DNA from: Holacanthus passer
Taxonomy: Eukaryota; Chordata; Actinopteri; Pomacanthidae
Reading direction: 5' to 3'
DNA length: 64,000 nt
Assembly (NCBI GenBank): GCA_025331565.1
Contig: JAFREQ010000046.1
Span: 3,040,501 to 3,104,500, forward strand
Below the pieces are notes generated by a model that did not search any database, had not been told where the DNA came from, and was given only the letters and a program-made list of their open reading frames with translations. The translations under genes were made by a program, and so were the position numbers. How positions within the stretch are numbered: position 1 is the stretch's first letter; every line of letters starts with the position of its first letter. This document shows, in pieces, positions 13,600 to 25,500 of this stretch.

Positions 13600-15450
13600 G
13601 TTTTTGTTCCATCGGTGGCAGACATCCTTCAGATTGTCTTGTTGTAATCATAACTGTCATCTGTGTTTATAGCTGCAGCAGCAATAGTTTGCAAATGTTC
13701 TATGGTTTGTGTCTGAGACACAAGGGCTGTGTTGCAGTACATATGAAACACATGTGGAGTCTTAAATTAAACAGGGGCCACAGTCTGACCCATTTGCTTG
13801 GTTCCACACATTTTCTCATTCTTTGGGGCCCGTCTTCACACCAGGGGGTCCCTGGGGTCTTCTGAAGCTTAGGAGAAGATTTGATTTAATGAATGGTGAC
13901 AGATTTTATGAGTTTATCCCCTGCTCCTGAGTGGACCCTCTTCCGCACGTACTTGAACTCTGTTTCAGACGTGCATATAATTCCTGTTTTGCATTACAGG
14001 ATCTTGAAGTACAGACACTTGTCGTTGTATCTTGGAGCTTTGCTACCTGACCCAACCTGCAATGCAATGTGACAAATCTACTTAGCTCTGTTGTGCTGTT
14101 AGATTAGCCAGGATTTATTGTTTTAGTCCATTAATTTGACTCTCTGTTACTCCATCACCACGTCAGTTTATGTAAAGAAAGTCAGAATTAACATTATGAA
14201 TGAAAATTATTTATTAACAAACAGACATTTCTAATAGAGCTGAAACAGTTAGGCCGTTAATTTATTAGTTAATTAATTAACTGTACAATTAATTGTCTTT
14301 GGCTTTGGGACTGTTGCTTGGACAAAACTGGCATTTTGAAAATGTCACCTTGAGCTTAAGGAAATTGTGATGGGCATTTTTTATGCTAGTTTCTTTTTTA
14401 GACCAAATGATTTCATTAATAATCAGGACATTCATTGATAATAAAAATCAATTTTACTCGCCTAATCTGAATTATCCTACTGCATCTAAAGGTCTTTTAC
14501 ACTTTGTATTTACAACAAACAATAAACCAGCATGTCTTGAACATCTTTAACCAGTCTCACAGACTCACTTTAAAGATTTAAGCTGATACTTATCCTCATC
14601 TAATCTAATATTAAGATTAAACTGTGCAGCGTCCTTATGGTGACATGTTGCTGTTTCCCCAGCTGAGCTCCAAACAGTCTGGAAGTTTTACCTTCAGGTT
14701 TGGGACCAACAACAACTGATATCACATATTCCCTTGCAGCTTGTTTTCATTTTAATCCAAGATGGCTGGATGCAACAGTTGAGAATGTGTCTGTTTCCTG
14801 CTCATCCCATCTGTTAAATGTATGAGAATGTAACCGTGTCTGTGCAAGAAATAACTGTGTCTGAGCAAAGAAACATTTCCTCCAGGAACTGGAGACTGGT
14901 CTCGCTGTTACATGTCCACTTTTTTCTGCCACTTTTATTAATTAACTCTAACTGGATAATTACTGGAACTATTCAATCAGGGGAAATGCCACAGATTTAT
15001 TCAGTTAAGAGTGCTTGCATTTATAATAACATGTGGTTTCAGCTGCTGTAGATTTCCATCACTGTGACAGAACTGAAGAGAGATTCACACTGTGAGCTTT
15101 TATGAGCAGGGGGATTAGTGTAAAGTATGGAAATAAGGAGTGGTGGTGATGGATGATTCAGGGCGGATTTCCTTGAATCAAAATTTGAGTAACTTGAACA
15201 AAGACTATGCTTTAGTCCTGCAGCCTTAATCATGCAGGAGAAAATCCTAAATCATTATTGAGAAGTTAATATGGTTGAAGGCAAACGTCTGCCTACTGTC
15301 TACAGTCTTACTTCACTTTCCTCTCATTCCCGGCTTTCCCCTCTAATTTTCCTGCACAACCACAAGCGCTGCTCGCTCTGTCATGACGCCCAGTAACACT
15401 GGCATCTCATTTAAAGGCAGCAGCCCAGCTCTGCATCCATTAGTTACAGT
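13600..15450. other. upstream region of tnc, no gene recognised
   Basis: 14240-14460 is a reverse-orientation GATTAATCG-type repeat fragment. The last few hundred bases before 15490 are more GC-balanced and may hold proximal promoter elements; none can be named with confidence. Confidence 0.45.
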
Positions 15451-15489
15451 GGAGGGAGGGAAGAAGGACTGTGGAAGGAGGGAGAATGA

Positions 15490-15560
15490 CTGATATTTAA
15501 GGGCTGGAGTTAAAGCAATGGGGGTCTGACCTAAACAGTCCTCACACTTTAAAAGACATT
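15490..15560 (+). promoter_or_regulatory. candidate tnc core promoter (two TATA-like boxes)
   Basis: An ATATTTAAG box lies at 15493-15501 and a TTTAAAAG box at about 15548-15555, both just upstream of the presumed first exon. A purine-rich GGAGGGAGG/GAAGGAGGG stretch lies immediately upstream (15452-15486) and a CT-rich run downstream (15570-15612). TATA-driven transcription is known for tetrapod TNC. Which box is used here, and whether transcription starts near 15525 or 15580, cannot be decided from sequence. Confidence 0.45.
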
Positions 15561-15829
15561 TACTCCCACTCTCTCCCCCCCTCTCTCTCTCCCTCTGCTT
15601 TTGACTCACTCTCTCTGTCAGTGAAGGAGCTGAACCTCAGCCTGAGCTGTGAACGGTGAGGAAAGATAAGGAGCTGGCAGAGGGAGGAATCACAGAGCTG
15701 CCACCTTGCTGGAGAGGCTGCAAGACAGTGACACAACAGAGCAGAGCATCATTTTCTTGGCTTCCATGAATGCATGAAGACTCGGAGGAGCGCCTCATCT
15801 CACCTGCACGGGCTTGTGCACTAGCACAG
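15525..15829 (+). other. tnc: tnc exon 1, non-coding 5' UTR (5' end approximate)
   Basis: The stretch ends in a good donor, CTAGCACAG|GTAGGAAAA, with the exon end at 15829, and it sits in a GC-richer island amid AT-rich flanks. Tetrapod TNC also has a separate non-coding first exon followed by a long first intron, here 6.2 kb. Three upstream ATGs occur at 15766, 15770 and 15774, one in each frame. A polypyrimidine run ending in TGTCAG at 15621 resembles an acceptor, so 15622-15829 could instead be an internal 5' UTR exon. Confidence 0.55.
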
Positions 15830-18800
15830 GTAGGAAAATATAGAAATTCCTTTGGATTTTATGTGAGAAAAGTCAATTTTCCTGACTTTCATTGTTTGTT
15901 TATGGTCATTGAGTTAAACACAAGAAGGTACACCAATCTATCCTCTGTCAGCAAAGTAAGAAAAAGATATTTATTGAAGTGATTATAGTTACCTTATAGT
16001 TGTTTTGGGGTTTTGTTTCTGTCTGACTGATTACATCCCAGATGGTTTCTGTAGAGCAGCTTTAAGTCTCGTGAACGTTGTAACTCATGAAATACACCTC
16101 AGCTGTCCTGCTGCCCACCTTCCACTTTCAAGCAGCGCCAGCATCACTTGCTGTATAATCCAAGTGCAAGAACATTTATCATTCCTGAACAGGGTGAGAA
16201 ACTATACATACATTTGCAGTGACAATGAAAAAAAAAAATGTAGTTGCATTTGCAGTGACAGATAACACCCTCAGTCTATATATTTTATTTTTAAACTAGA
16301 AAATGTATGTACTTATACAAACATGATAGAAGGTCTGTGATGCTTGATAAGATTTGATATTGATGTCAAATGAAATAGAATTATTGTTCAAAATAGAGAA
16401 ATATACAGTAGCGGTTGCACACATCATTAGTTGTTTTTTAAGCAGTAAATTTCTTACCACAACACCAGAAGGTATCGATTATAGTTTATTGGAAGTGCAT
16501 TCTTGGTGTATACTGCAACTTCCTCAGTCAGACCCACATAGCAGCCAGTGCAGGATCAGAGGTGGTGACTGACTGCAGAGGGAGGGAACATGTGGAAGAG
16601 TTATCCACAGCTTTGATCGTCTTAGTAGAAGGGCCTGCAGCCAGCGCACTTCCTGCCAAAGAGATTCTCTCAAATTTTGTCAGGTTGTAGATCAATGCTC
16701 CAAAAATAAAAACTGTCCATCTGTGTGTGTTTGTGCATGGGGGCAAAAAACAGTTTGTATAAGTATCACTCTGTCTGCTGAGGTTTTGCAGCCTGATGAT
16801 TCATCATATTACCTTGGGCAATGCAATTCAGTTACATTGTGTGTCATTTTTCCATCATGGAGATTAAATTAAGGGAAAAGTGGGTGGCAGGATTTGCCAG
16901 TGTGGGCAGGAAGAAAAAATACTTCATCCATTCAGTCCATTAGCTGTGCTTAATTGAAATCCAAGTCTGGCGCACGGTGGTTTTAACTTCTGTTGGAAAA
17001 TAAATATTTCAGATGAGGAAGATTATAATCATCCTTTGATGTTCAGTCAAGATGATTCAAGCATTTTGTTTTATCCCTTAATTCTTCAAGTTGTATCTAA
17101 ATGCACAGGATGTCCCATCTGCAGCTCTTGAGGCCGGGGTGTTTTACAGCCTCTCAGCTATGTGCTGGGTGTTCTGGGATGTGTCTGTGCAGCGAAGAGA
17201 GAAAGGTGTCTCAGTGAACAAAGCTCCGTCAGAGGGACAGCTGGTTTAGTAGCTGGAGTTCCCCCAGGGCTCGTCCTGCACTGTTTCCCTCTGTGTGACC
17301 TCTACACAAAGAGCCAGGGGTTGATCATAACTCAGCATCACACGCCTCTGCATTTTATGTAAAAATGTGTTAAATTTTTTCCGTGTCCTAATTTCCAATG
17401 TCAGTTGAGCAGCAGAGATGTAGAGCGGTGACCCTGGACATCAGTGAGGGCATGAGGTTGAATAATCCATATCTCCCTTTCTTTTAATCAGAGAACCTGA
17501 ATTAATTCATGGTTGACGTGATTTTCCAGTCGTGAATATTCAAATAAATGTATGTACATGATTATATAATTGTGTAGGTTCTGTGTTAGCTCTGGCTGTG
17601 TCAGTTTTAGGCCATGGACATTGTAAATCTGCCAGACTGTCTAGAATCAGGTGTGCTGGTTATGAGGGGGACGGTGGACAGATGGCTGTTTTCTAAGTAG
17701 TAGATTTTCTAGCTAATTAAAATCTGCTCTTATTAACCAGTGGAGGAATATTATCTGGATATGCTGCACAGAATTCAATGCACATACTGATAAAGAACAA
17801 AAAAACTAGAGCTGAAAATATCTCAGTTTGACCAATACTTTGGTTTATCTATCCAACAGTTTGGTTTTCTTTTCAGCATCACAGCCTGACAGCGCGGCTC
17901 TCTGTGGCAACTTTGAAACGTGTTGGTGGCATCAGATTAAGAATAAGCAGATATTTACGAAAATCAGTGAAGTTGATCAGGTCAAGCATTCAATATATTG
18001 TCTGTGTGCTGTTCAATTGAGTATATGTCAAAAAGGATTAGAAAATTCCTGCCGACTGTTCAACAGGCGGCGGTAACACGCTCAGATATGCTGCAGTGTG
18101 CTAACAAAGGTCAACTTGAATGTTAACAATACCTGATTTAAGATGCTTTAAAATTGCCTTTGCGAATGTTTAATTAGGAAGAAACTGAACTCTAACATAA
18201 CATTTGTTTGTGTAAAAGAAAAACCCACAGAGCCACTTCGATCGATCGTTTTATCAAGAAAATGTGAGAAACAAAAATCGGCCAAGGTGACATATTAAAT
18301 TACTTGATTTATCTAACCAACAGTCCAAAACCCCAAAATACTCACTTTACTAACATATATGACAAAGGAAATCAGCAAATCATCGCATTTGAGAAGCTGC
18401 AACCAGATTTTTGTTTAAACGAGTAACACGTTATCAAAAGAGTTGCTGATTAATTATCTATTGATCAATTGGTCGTTTCAGCTCAAAAGAAAAAAAAAAG
18501 TCTCTTACAAATCATAACGTTTTTCCTCTTGATTCAGGAGCGAGGCCATAGATGCAAATTGAAAGAAATTCAGAAATTTGCTTCCTGTTCAAGCTCAGCT
18601 CGGGGACACATAAAGCTCAGGTTTATGATTCTTTAAGGACTCCTTCAGGATATCTGCGCAGCAGTGGGGAAATTTGCAATCTGTTAATGAGGTGTTGCAA
18701 TTTCTGTTATTGTTTTATCAGCCACAGCAAGTAGTCAATTAACTTTCTTGAGAGGATTTCCAGCTGTTCCAGATGCTGCGAGAAGCCGACTTTGCACTTT

Positions 18801-21800
18801 ACTATTCAGGGCAAATAAAATGCTGAAACGTCACAGATGAACATATAAGCAGATGCACTGGATTAATATTTACCGCTGACCAGAGTCCTGACACGCTGCT
18901 GTCAGCCTCAAACGTTTTCCATAAGAAGTGTGTCCAGACATGCTTCACACTGCGGTTTAAATCGGTGTGTGAAATGAAGATAACACTGACTGTCAGAAGT
19001 CAGTAGCAGGACTTCACACACATGATCCGAGACAACAGATTAAGCATTAAACAATGCATGCAGTGGCACTTTCAGTTTTAATAGAGGTAGAGGGAACTGA
19101 GCCACTGTGTGGACACAGGACAAGTTCTTCAGTGCCTTTTTTTTTTTTTCTTTGACTAAGCAAAACAGATGTCGTCAGTCCAGGGCCAACATTCCCAGTT
19201 TCTCTTTTCCACGCGGGAAAGTTCCCTTCTCGCTGCCAGCATGGGGGAAGAATACGAAAGCTACAGCAATTCTGGATTATAGCTTAGTGAACAGGTTATA
19301 TTTATTTCAATTTTCTCTCCAAATTGTCTTCCCATGTCCAGCAGTCAAATGAAATGTCCTCGGTCAACCTCTGGTGCTTTGACTGATGTATTCTTGGCTT
19401 TTTAATGCAAGTTCTATTAAACTCATATAATTTAACGAGTTTGTCTGTGAAAATAGACAATGGCTACAATATCAAATCACTTTTGTATAAAAATCATATT
19501 GAGCCACCTTTTAAGCAAGAGCGTCTTCAGCTGAAACACATGCAGCTTGCTGAAGATTTTAAGGGATTCATTCTTTACCTTCACTACTGCAAATAATCAG
19601 CCTCTGTGTCTTGTAAAGTTTTCAAGTGGGAGATCACAAACATATCGACAAGCCTAGTTTTCAGATTTACAGCACCGGCCACCTTCATCCTCCCGCCCAC
19701 CAGATGTGCCAGAACTCGTGAAACTCAAGCTCAGTTTTATATCTGTGTCTTTAACTGATTAGGTGAAAGGGTACAAAAATGCTGGTAAAGGGCACCTGAA
19801 GAAAGAAAGGTCAAAGGTCAAGTAGAAGGTCAGGGCAATAAAAGGAAGAACAGAGGATTGATGGGAGGGGTCTTCCTTCATACCTTTACCTCAGCTCAAA
19901 CAGTTTGACAACAGTGACAGTAATGGAAAATATGTCACACACATCAGTTTGATGTAGAGAATCCATCTTTCTGCCTTTCATCCAAATATAACCAAACAAA
20001 CAAAACTGAAACCAAGAATGAAAAGTGAAGAACAATGTTCAGTCATCATGGTGTTCTCCTCTGATCTACCATAAAACCACATTTCCTGTCAGCTTGTAGG
20101 ACACTTGCTGCCTTCAAAGACTTTTAGCCCACAGCTTGTCACACTGTGGTTTGTTGATTCCTCCTCCTTAATCTGTTTTATTGGTTTTCCACAAATATAG
20201 ATCTAAGTCATTCCTTACAGGAAAAATCATTACCTGTGTAGAGCTCTTTGTTATAACAAAGGTGAACACACAGGCTCAACCTGCCCATTAATGCTGGACC
20301 TTTCTGTCAGTAATCTTAATCTTAAATCTACTGAGAGTCTGATGTTCTGGAAATTGAGATGGATGGGATGGAAGTAAGAGATGGGAAAGATTGTTCTTGT
20401 CATCAAGACAGTCGTATGATTACTGTGAATGACAATACAACACTATATTCAATTAGGGTTTAATGGCATTGAACGACGATGTTGGCTGATGTGAGGTGTC
20501 TATATTTGTTTGGTCTTCAGGCACTTCTGTATTAACTGTCCAATCGGCTGTATTAGAGCTTTCTGAGTTTCTCAGTCATAATTGCAGCTTGGATATTGAA
20601 CACTATTAATTGTTGGAAACTCCTAATTATGAAACTTCTGATATATCATAGCATAATCCCGTAGTTTGAGAGATGAGTATTTTTGAGTACATTTAGTGCT
20701 GCTTTCCTTCATATTTGGAAAAATTTCAGTCGTCAAGATTTATAGATTTGTCTGAATCTGGATGAGATGCTGAAGTGAGCAGATTTTGTTCTGGGATAAA
20801 GAATTGTTTCTTCTCTCCTTCATGTGACAACTTAATGTACTTTTTCCTTCCATATTGTCTCAGTTATGTGGCTATGGATTGGAATGGAGATTTTGTTTTA
20901 TGAGCAGGTGCTGTGATCTGTTTTGATTTTTTTTTTTCTGGGGGATAAAATACATCCTGTCCATTGGTACATTGAGATGCAACAAACACTCAGCTGAACC
21001 TTTCTTGAACATCTACTTTCATGACCTGATAGCTTAAGTATCAGCATTATCTCAATACATAGTTTCCAGAGGTCTTTATGAGAACCTAAATCCAGGTGCA
21101 CCACATGTCTTTTCATAGCGATGATGAACAATTCCCTTCTGGAAGTCATTTTTCATTGGTTTGCACGTGCAAGTTCCATCAGCTGCTCCCAATCAAAGAG
21201 TCTGGACAAAATCATCCACCACTAGCAGACACTCAGCCCCTTTATAGAGGTTTAGTTTGCTGCCTCCCAGACGTTGCATGTGAAGAATCTTTAAGCAAAG
21301 ACGTGTCCATAAGTGATGAAGAGACCAGTGCACAGATACAGTCTGTCACAGTCTGTCTGTGCAGTCACTGAAGGCCGATTTCGCTATCCTGTGCTTACTC
21401 AGATCTTTTGGAAACTTAACACTGAGTAATCTAGGGAGGCTTTCCCACGCTGAGGAAGAAGCTTGTCATTAGCTCTAGTTTGGCTCCCACAAATTATAGC
21501 GTTCTTTGTGTCCAGCTGATGAAGTCATCTGAGAGATTCGTGGGCGAGAAGGAGTCCTCTGTGTGTGATGCCGTCTGCTTTTTATGTTATATACACTATT
21601 TCATGCTAAACAGCTGAGACTTTTCAAATATGTGTACAAGTACTATGCAAGAACTTGATGTGCCAGCACAACTGTGCATTCTTCAGTATTAAAGCCTTTT
21701 TATACAGCAGCACAGACAGACCGTATCTTTCTCTGGTTTGCTCTGCAAGAAATGAGTGTGAATTAGATTTGATGTAGCGATGAGTCTGGGCCGTCTTACA

Positions 21801-21992
21801 ACTATGTTTTCTTGCTTTTGGCCCTGTTGGTTTTTTTATAAGTTCTACAAATGTAAAAACATTTAGCAAAGCAGTTGTGTCTTTGTTGTGTCTGTCCATT
21901 AAATATTAATATGAAGAAGTCACTGTCCAGCCAAGAACCCAATAATACCCAATAATATTCAGTTTATGGTATTTTTTCTTTCTGTTTTCCAG
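15830..21992 (+). other. tnc intron 1 (6.2 kb)
   Basis: No coding signal is seen. It contains a dispersed fish repeat near 18.2-18.49 kb (listed separately), a poly-T run near 19138-19150, and otherwise apparently unique AT-rich sequence. The acceptor is TTTTTCTTTCTGTTTTCCAG ending at 21992. First introns of matrix genes often hold enhancers, but none can be named here. Confidence 0.5.
18205..18490 (+). repeat. dispersed fish repeat in intron 1
   Basis: Contains AACCAACAGTCCAAAACCCC, CATTTGAGAAGCTGCAACCAG, AACGAGTAACACGTTATCAAAAGAGTTGCTGATTAATTATC and TTGATCAATTGGTCGTTTCAGCTC, the 3' part of the GATTAATCG-type repeat. Confidence 0.7.
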
Positions 21993-22538
21993 AACCTTCA
22001 CCATTAAGCGAGATTGGCCTCCAGTCATTTACTTCACTAAATCCACATCCCACATCTAGTATGGGTACAAGAGGCCTTCTGGGCTTCCTCCTCCTAACTG
22101 CTTTGCTCAGCTTATCAAATGCTGGGCTCGTGAAGAAAATCCTACGGCATCGGCGACAGACTCTGGCTTCTCCTGAAGAACACAACATCACCCTCCCCAG
22201 TGCAGACCATCCTGTGGTTTTCAACCACGTCTATAACATCAATGTTCCTGCCAGTTCCCTGTGCTCAGTGAACCTGGACTCTCCAGACAGCATGCAGCTC
22301 GCTCCCAAAGATGCAGCCGTCTCTTCAGGACCTCACGCCACCGAGCACACCATCGACGGGGAGAACCAGATCGTCTTCACCCACCGCATCAACATACCTC
22401 GACAGGCCTGTGGCTGTACTGACGACTTGCCCGGCCTGAAAGACCTCATGAAACGGTTGGAGATGCTTGAGGGAGAAGTTTCAGCGTTGAGAGATCAGTG
22501 TAATGTTGATGGAACTTGCTGCAGTGCACAGGTCACTG
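21993..22538 (+). CDS. tnc: tnc exon 2: signal peptide, N-terminal oligomerisation region
   Basis: 68 nt of 5' UTR are followed by ATG at 22061 with A at -3 and G at +4, a strong context. Residues 1-22 form a signal peptide with a leucine-rich core. A basic KKILRHRRQ stretch follows, resembling the basic segment at the same place in tetrapod TNC. Then come NHVYNINVP and the highly conserved VDGENQIVFTHRIN-type segment (here IDGENQIVFTHRIN). A short amphipathic heptad helix (about residues 127-146) is flanked by cysteines (ACGC, QC, CC) that link three chains into trimers and two trimers into a hexabrachion. It ends in phase 1 at a GTAGGT donor. Confidence 0.95.
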
Positions 22539-25500
22539 GTAGGTTTGATTTGTCTGTTGTATATGAGCATGTAGATTAGAGCCAGCACAGTAACATAATC
22601 ATTTATTTCCCTAAATTGCATTATACAGTGCTGCACTAATACTACATCATTATCTGAATCTCCTTCAGCATAAGTCACGTCTGTTCTATTAATCTGTTGG
22701 GGAGTTCCTTGGAATTCAGTGAGGGGGTTTAATGCTCCCAACCACTCATCAGTCACTTTGAATGGGGCTTTGTTTGACTTTAATGACATGCTGTAACACG
22801 CTGAATAGCAATGAAAGTAAAAAGTCTTCTCCAGTAGATGCTAAAATAAGCCTCGGATCATTTCTGAAAGATGCACTGTTAAACAGATAGATTCATATTT
22901 TGGGAAATAAGCTTATGAGAGTTAGATGAGAAGATTAATACCACTTTCAAATCTCTATGACATATGAGCTCGATCCAGCAGCTGATTATCTGGCAGGAAA
23001 AACAGAGCCAGACCAAGAAAGAGTCCAACACATAACCCCCCCATAAATCAATGACTTCTGTTTTTACACTTTTTATAGGGATCAAACAAACAAGCTATAA
23101 CATGTTCATTAAGAGACTTTAGAGGAGCTGGTAATGGATTTTTTTTTTTACCTTTGGAAGGCTGCCAGGCTCGCTGTTTCCAGTCTTAATGCAAAGCTAA
23201 TTGTCTGCTGACCTCTTTACATTAAGCATACAGACATGAAAGTGGTACCGAGCTTCTCATCTAGCTCTCAGCAAAAAAGCAAAGTTATTGTGTAATGACA
23301 GAAATTCTTACGCTTTATTTCAAAAAAACGAAAACTGACATTTCACTACAATACACATAGATGCTATTTCACAAGCCTTTGTAATTGATTTGGTGAAGCA
23401 GAAAAAATGTTTTTACTTTCTTATCAAAGGTGAGGTGGGAACTAAACCCTACTGCAACGGTCATGGAAACTACAGCACTGAAACCTGTGGCTGTGCATGT
23501 GAGCCTGGCTGGAAGGGAACCAACTGCACTGAACCCGAGTGTCCCAATAACTGTCAGGGCCAAGGCCGCTGTGTCAACGGAAAGTGTGAGTGCTTCGAGG
23601 GCTTCACAGGAGAAGACTGCACGCTCGAGGTCTGCCTTGTGGACTGTGGTGCACACGGCCAGTGTGTGGGTGGGATATGCATCTGCAAGGATGGTTTCTT
23701 TGGTGAAGACTGCTCTGAAACCAAGTGCCTGAACAACTGCCGAGGCCGCGGCCGCTGTGATGACGGAGACTGTGTCTGTGATGAACCCTGGACCGGATTC
23801 GACTGCTCTGAACTCATCTGCCCCAAAGATTGCTACGACCGTGGACGCTGTGTGAATGGAACCTGCTACTGCGATGAGGGATACACCGGGGAGGACTGTG
23901 GAGACCGCACCTGTCCCAACAACTGCCACGGTAATGGTTTCTGTGTCGACGGCCAGTGCGTCTGCATCGCCGGCTTCAGCGGTGAAGACTGCTCTCAGCT
24001 CACCTGCCTCAATGACTGTAACGGCAGAGGCACGTGCTACAACGGCATGTGTATCTGCGACACGGGCTACCAAGGTGAAGACTGCAGCCAGTTAGCATGT
24101 CTGAACAACTGTAATAACAGAGGCCAGTGCATAAATGGACAGTGCGCCTGCGATGTTGGCTTCCAGGGAGACGACTGTGCGGAGCTTTCCTGTCCGAGCA
24201 ACTGCCTGAACAGGGGGCGCTGTGTCAACGGGCAGTGTGTGTGCGAGGAAGGCTTCGCTGGCGAGGACTGCAGCATCAGGACCTGCCCCTCGAACTGCTA
24301 CGGCCGCGGCGAGTGTATTGAAGGACGTTGTGTGTGTCATGCAGGCTTCACCGGCGAGGACTGCGGTGAACTGAGCTGCCCGAACAACTGCCAGAACCGC
24401 GGCCGGTGCATCGACGGACAGTGTGTTTGTGACGAAGGCTTCTCCGGAGAAGACTGCGGTCAGAAAGCTTGTCTGAACGACTGCCTGGCTCGAGGTTACT
24501 GCGTCGACGGCAAGTGCGTCTGTCAGGAAGGCTACTCAGGAGATGACTGCTCTGTGCTCGCCTGTCCAGGTAACTGCAACAACAGGGGGCGCTGCATCAA
24601 TGGAAGGTGCGCATGTGAGAGTGGATATGAAGGAGAAAGCTGTGCCGAGCTGAGCTGCCTCAACAACTGCCAGGACAAAGGCCGCTGTGTGAACGGTCAG
24701 TGTGTCTGTGACGAAGGATTCATCGGAGAAGACTGCTCAGAAGGTACGAAGCTCTGTTCAGTGCAGAAATCCAAAAAAAGCATTTGGCAGTTCATAAGTC
24801 CTAAAATTTTCCATGTGTTAACTAGACGTACTATAAAAGCACATCCAGAATGATGTAATTTTCTTCTATTCTCAAACTTCACTCACCACTCATCTTGACA
24901 GAAACTATTTTGGTGAACATAAAAGAGACTTTCGGTTTGTGTATTGCTGTTGTCTGCACTTTGTTCGCACTCTTTTGGCACTTCTTCACACCACAACCAG
25001 ATGTGACTCTGGAGTTTGCATTAGCTCTGAGTGGTGGATGCTTGGTGATTGAGGGTAAGAGAAACTGTCCAAGACAACACCCTCAGAGTTTTTTTTTTGC
25101 TTTCATATTTTCCAGTGTCTCCTCCAAAGGACCTTACTGTTGGCGAGGTCACCAGTGAGACAGTGGATCTGTCCTGGAACAACGAGATGTTGGTGACAGA
25201 GTACCTTGTGACGTATGTGCCCACCAGTCCTGGCGGTCTTCTCCAGGAGTTCACAGTGTCAGGAGACAAAACTGCTGCCACTGTTAAAGAGCTTGAACCT
25301 GGTATCGAGTACCTGATCAATGTCTACGCCGTTCTGAGCAACAAGAGGAGTGTCCCTGTCAGCGCGAGAGTGGCCACAGGTAGAATATAAGATGTCCATA
25401 GAATATAAGTTCACGTGGCTTGGCTTTCATTGGTAATAACTATGATTATTTTTGGTTCCTTCCTGCCAGATCTTCCACAGCCACAGGGTTTAATATTCAA

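Noticed and set aside
23369..24073. 234-codon open frame antisense to the EGF exon
   Set aside because: It mirrors the repetitive cysteine-rich EGF codons: the regular codon pattern of the + strand keeps the opposite strand free of stops. The product is a low-complexity V/A/T-rich sequence with no domain.
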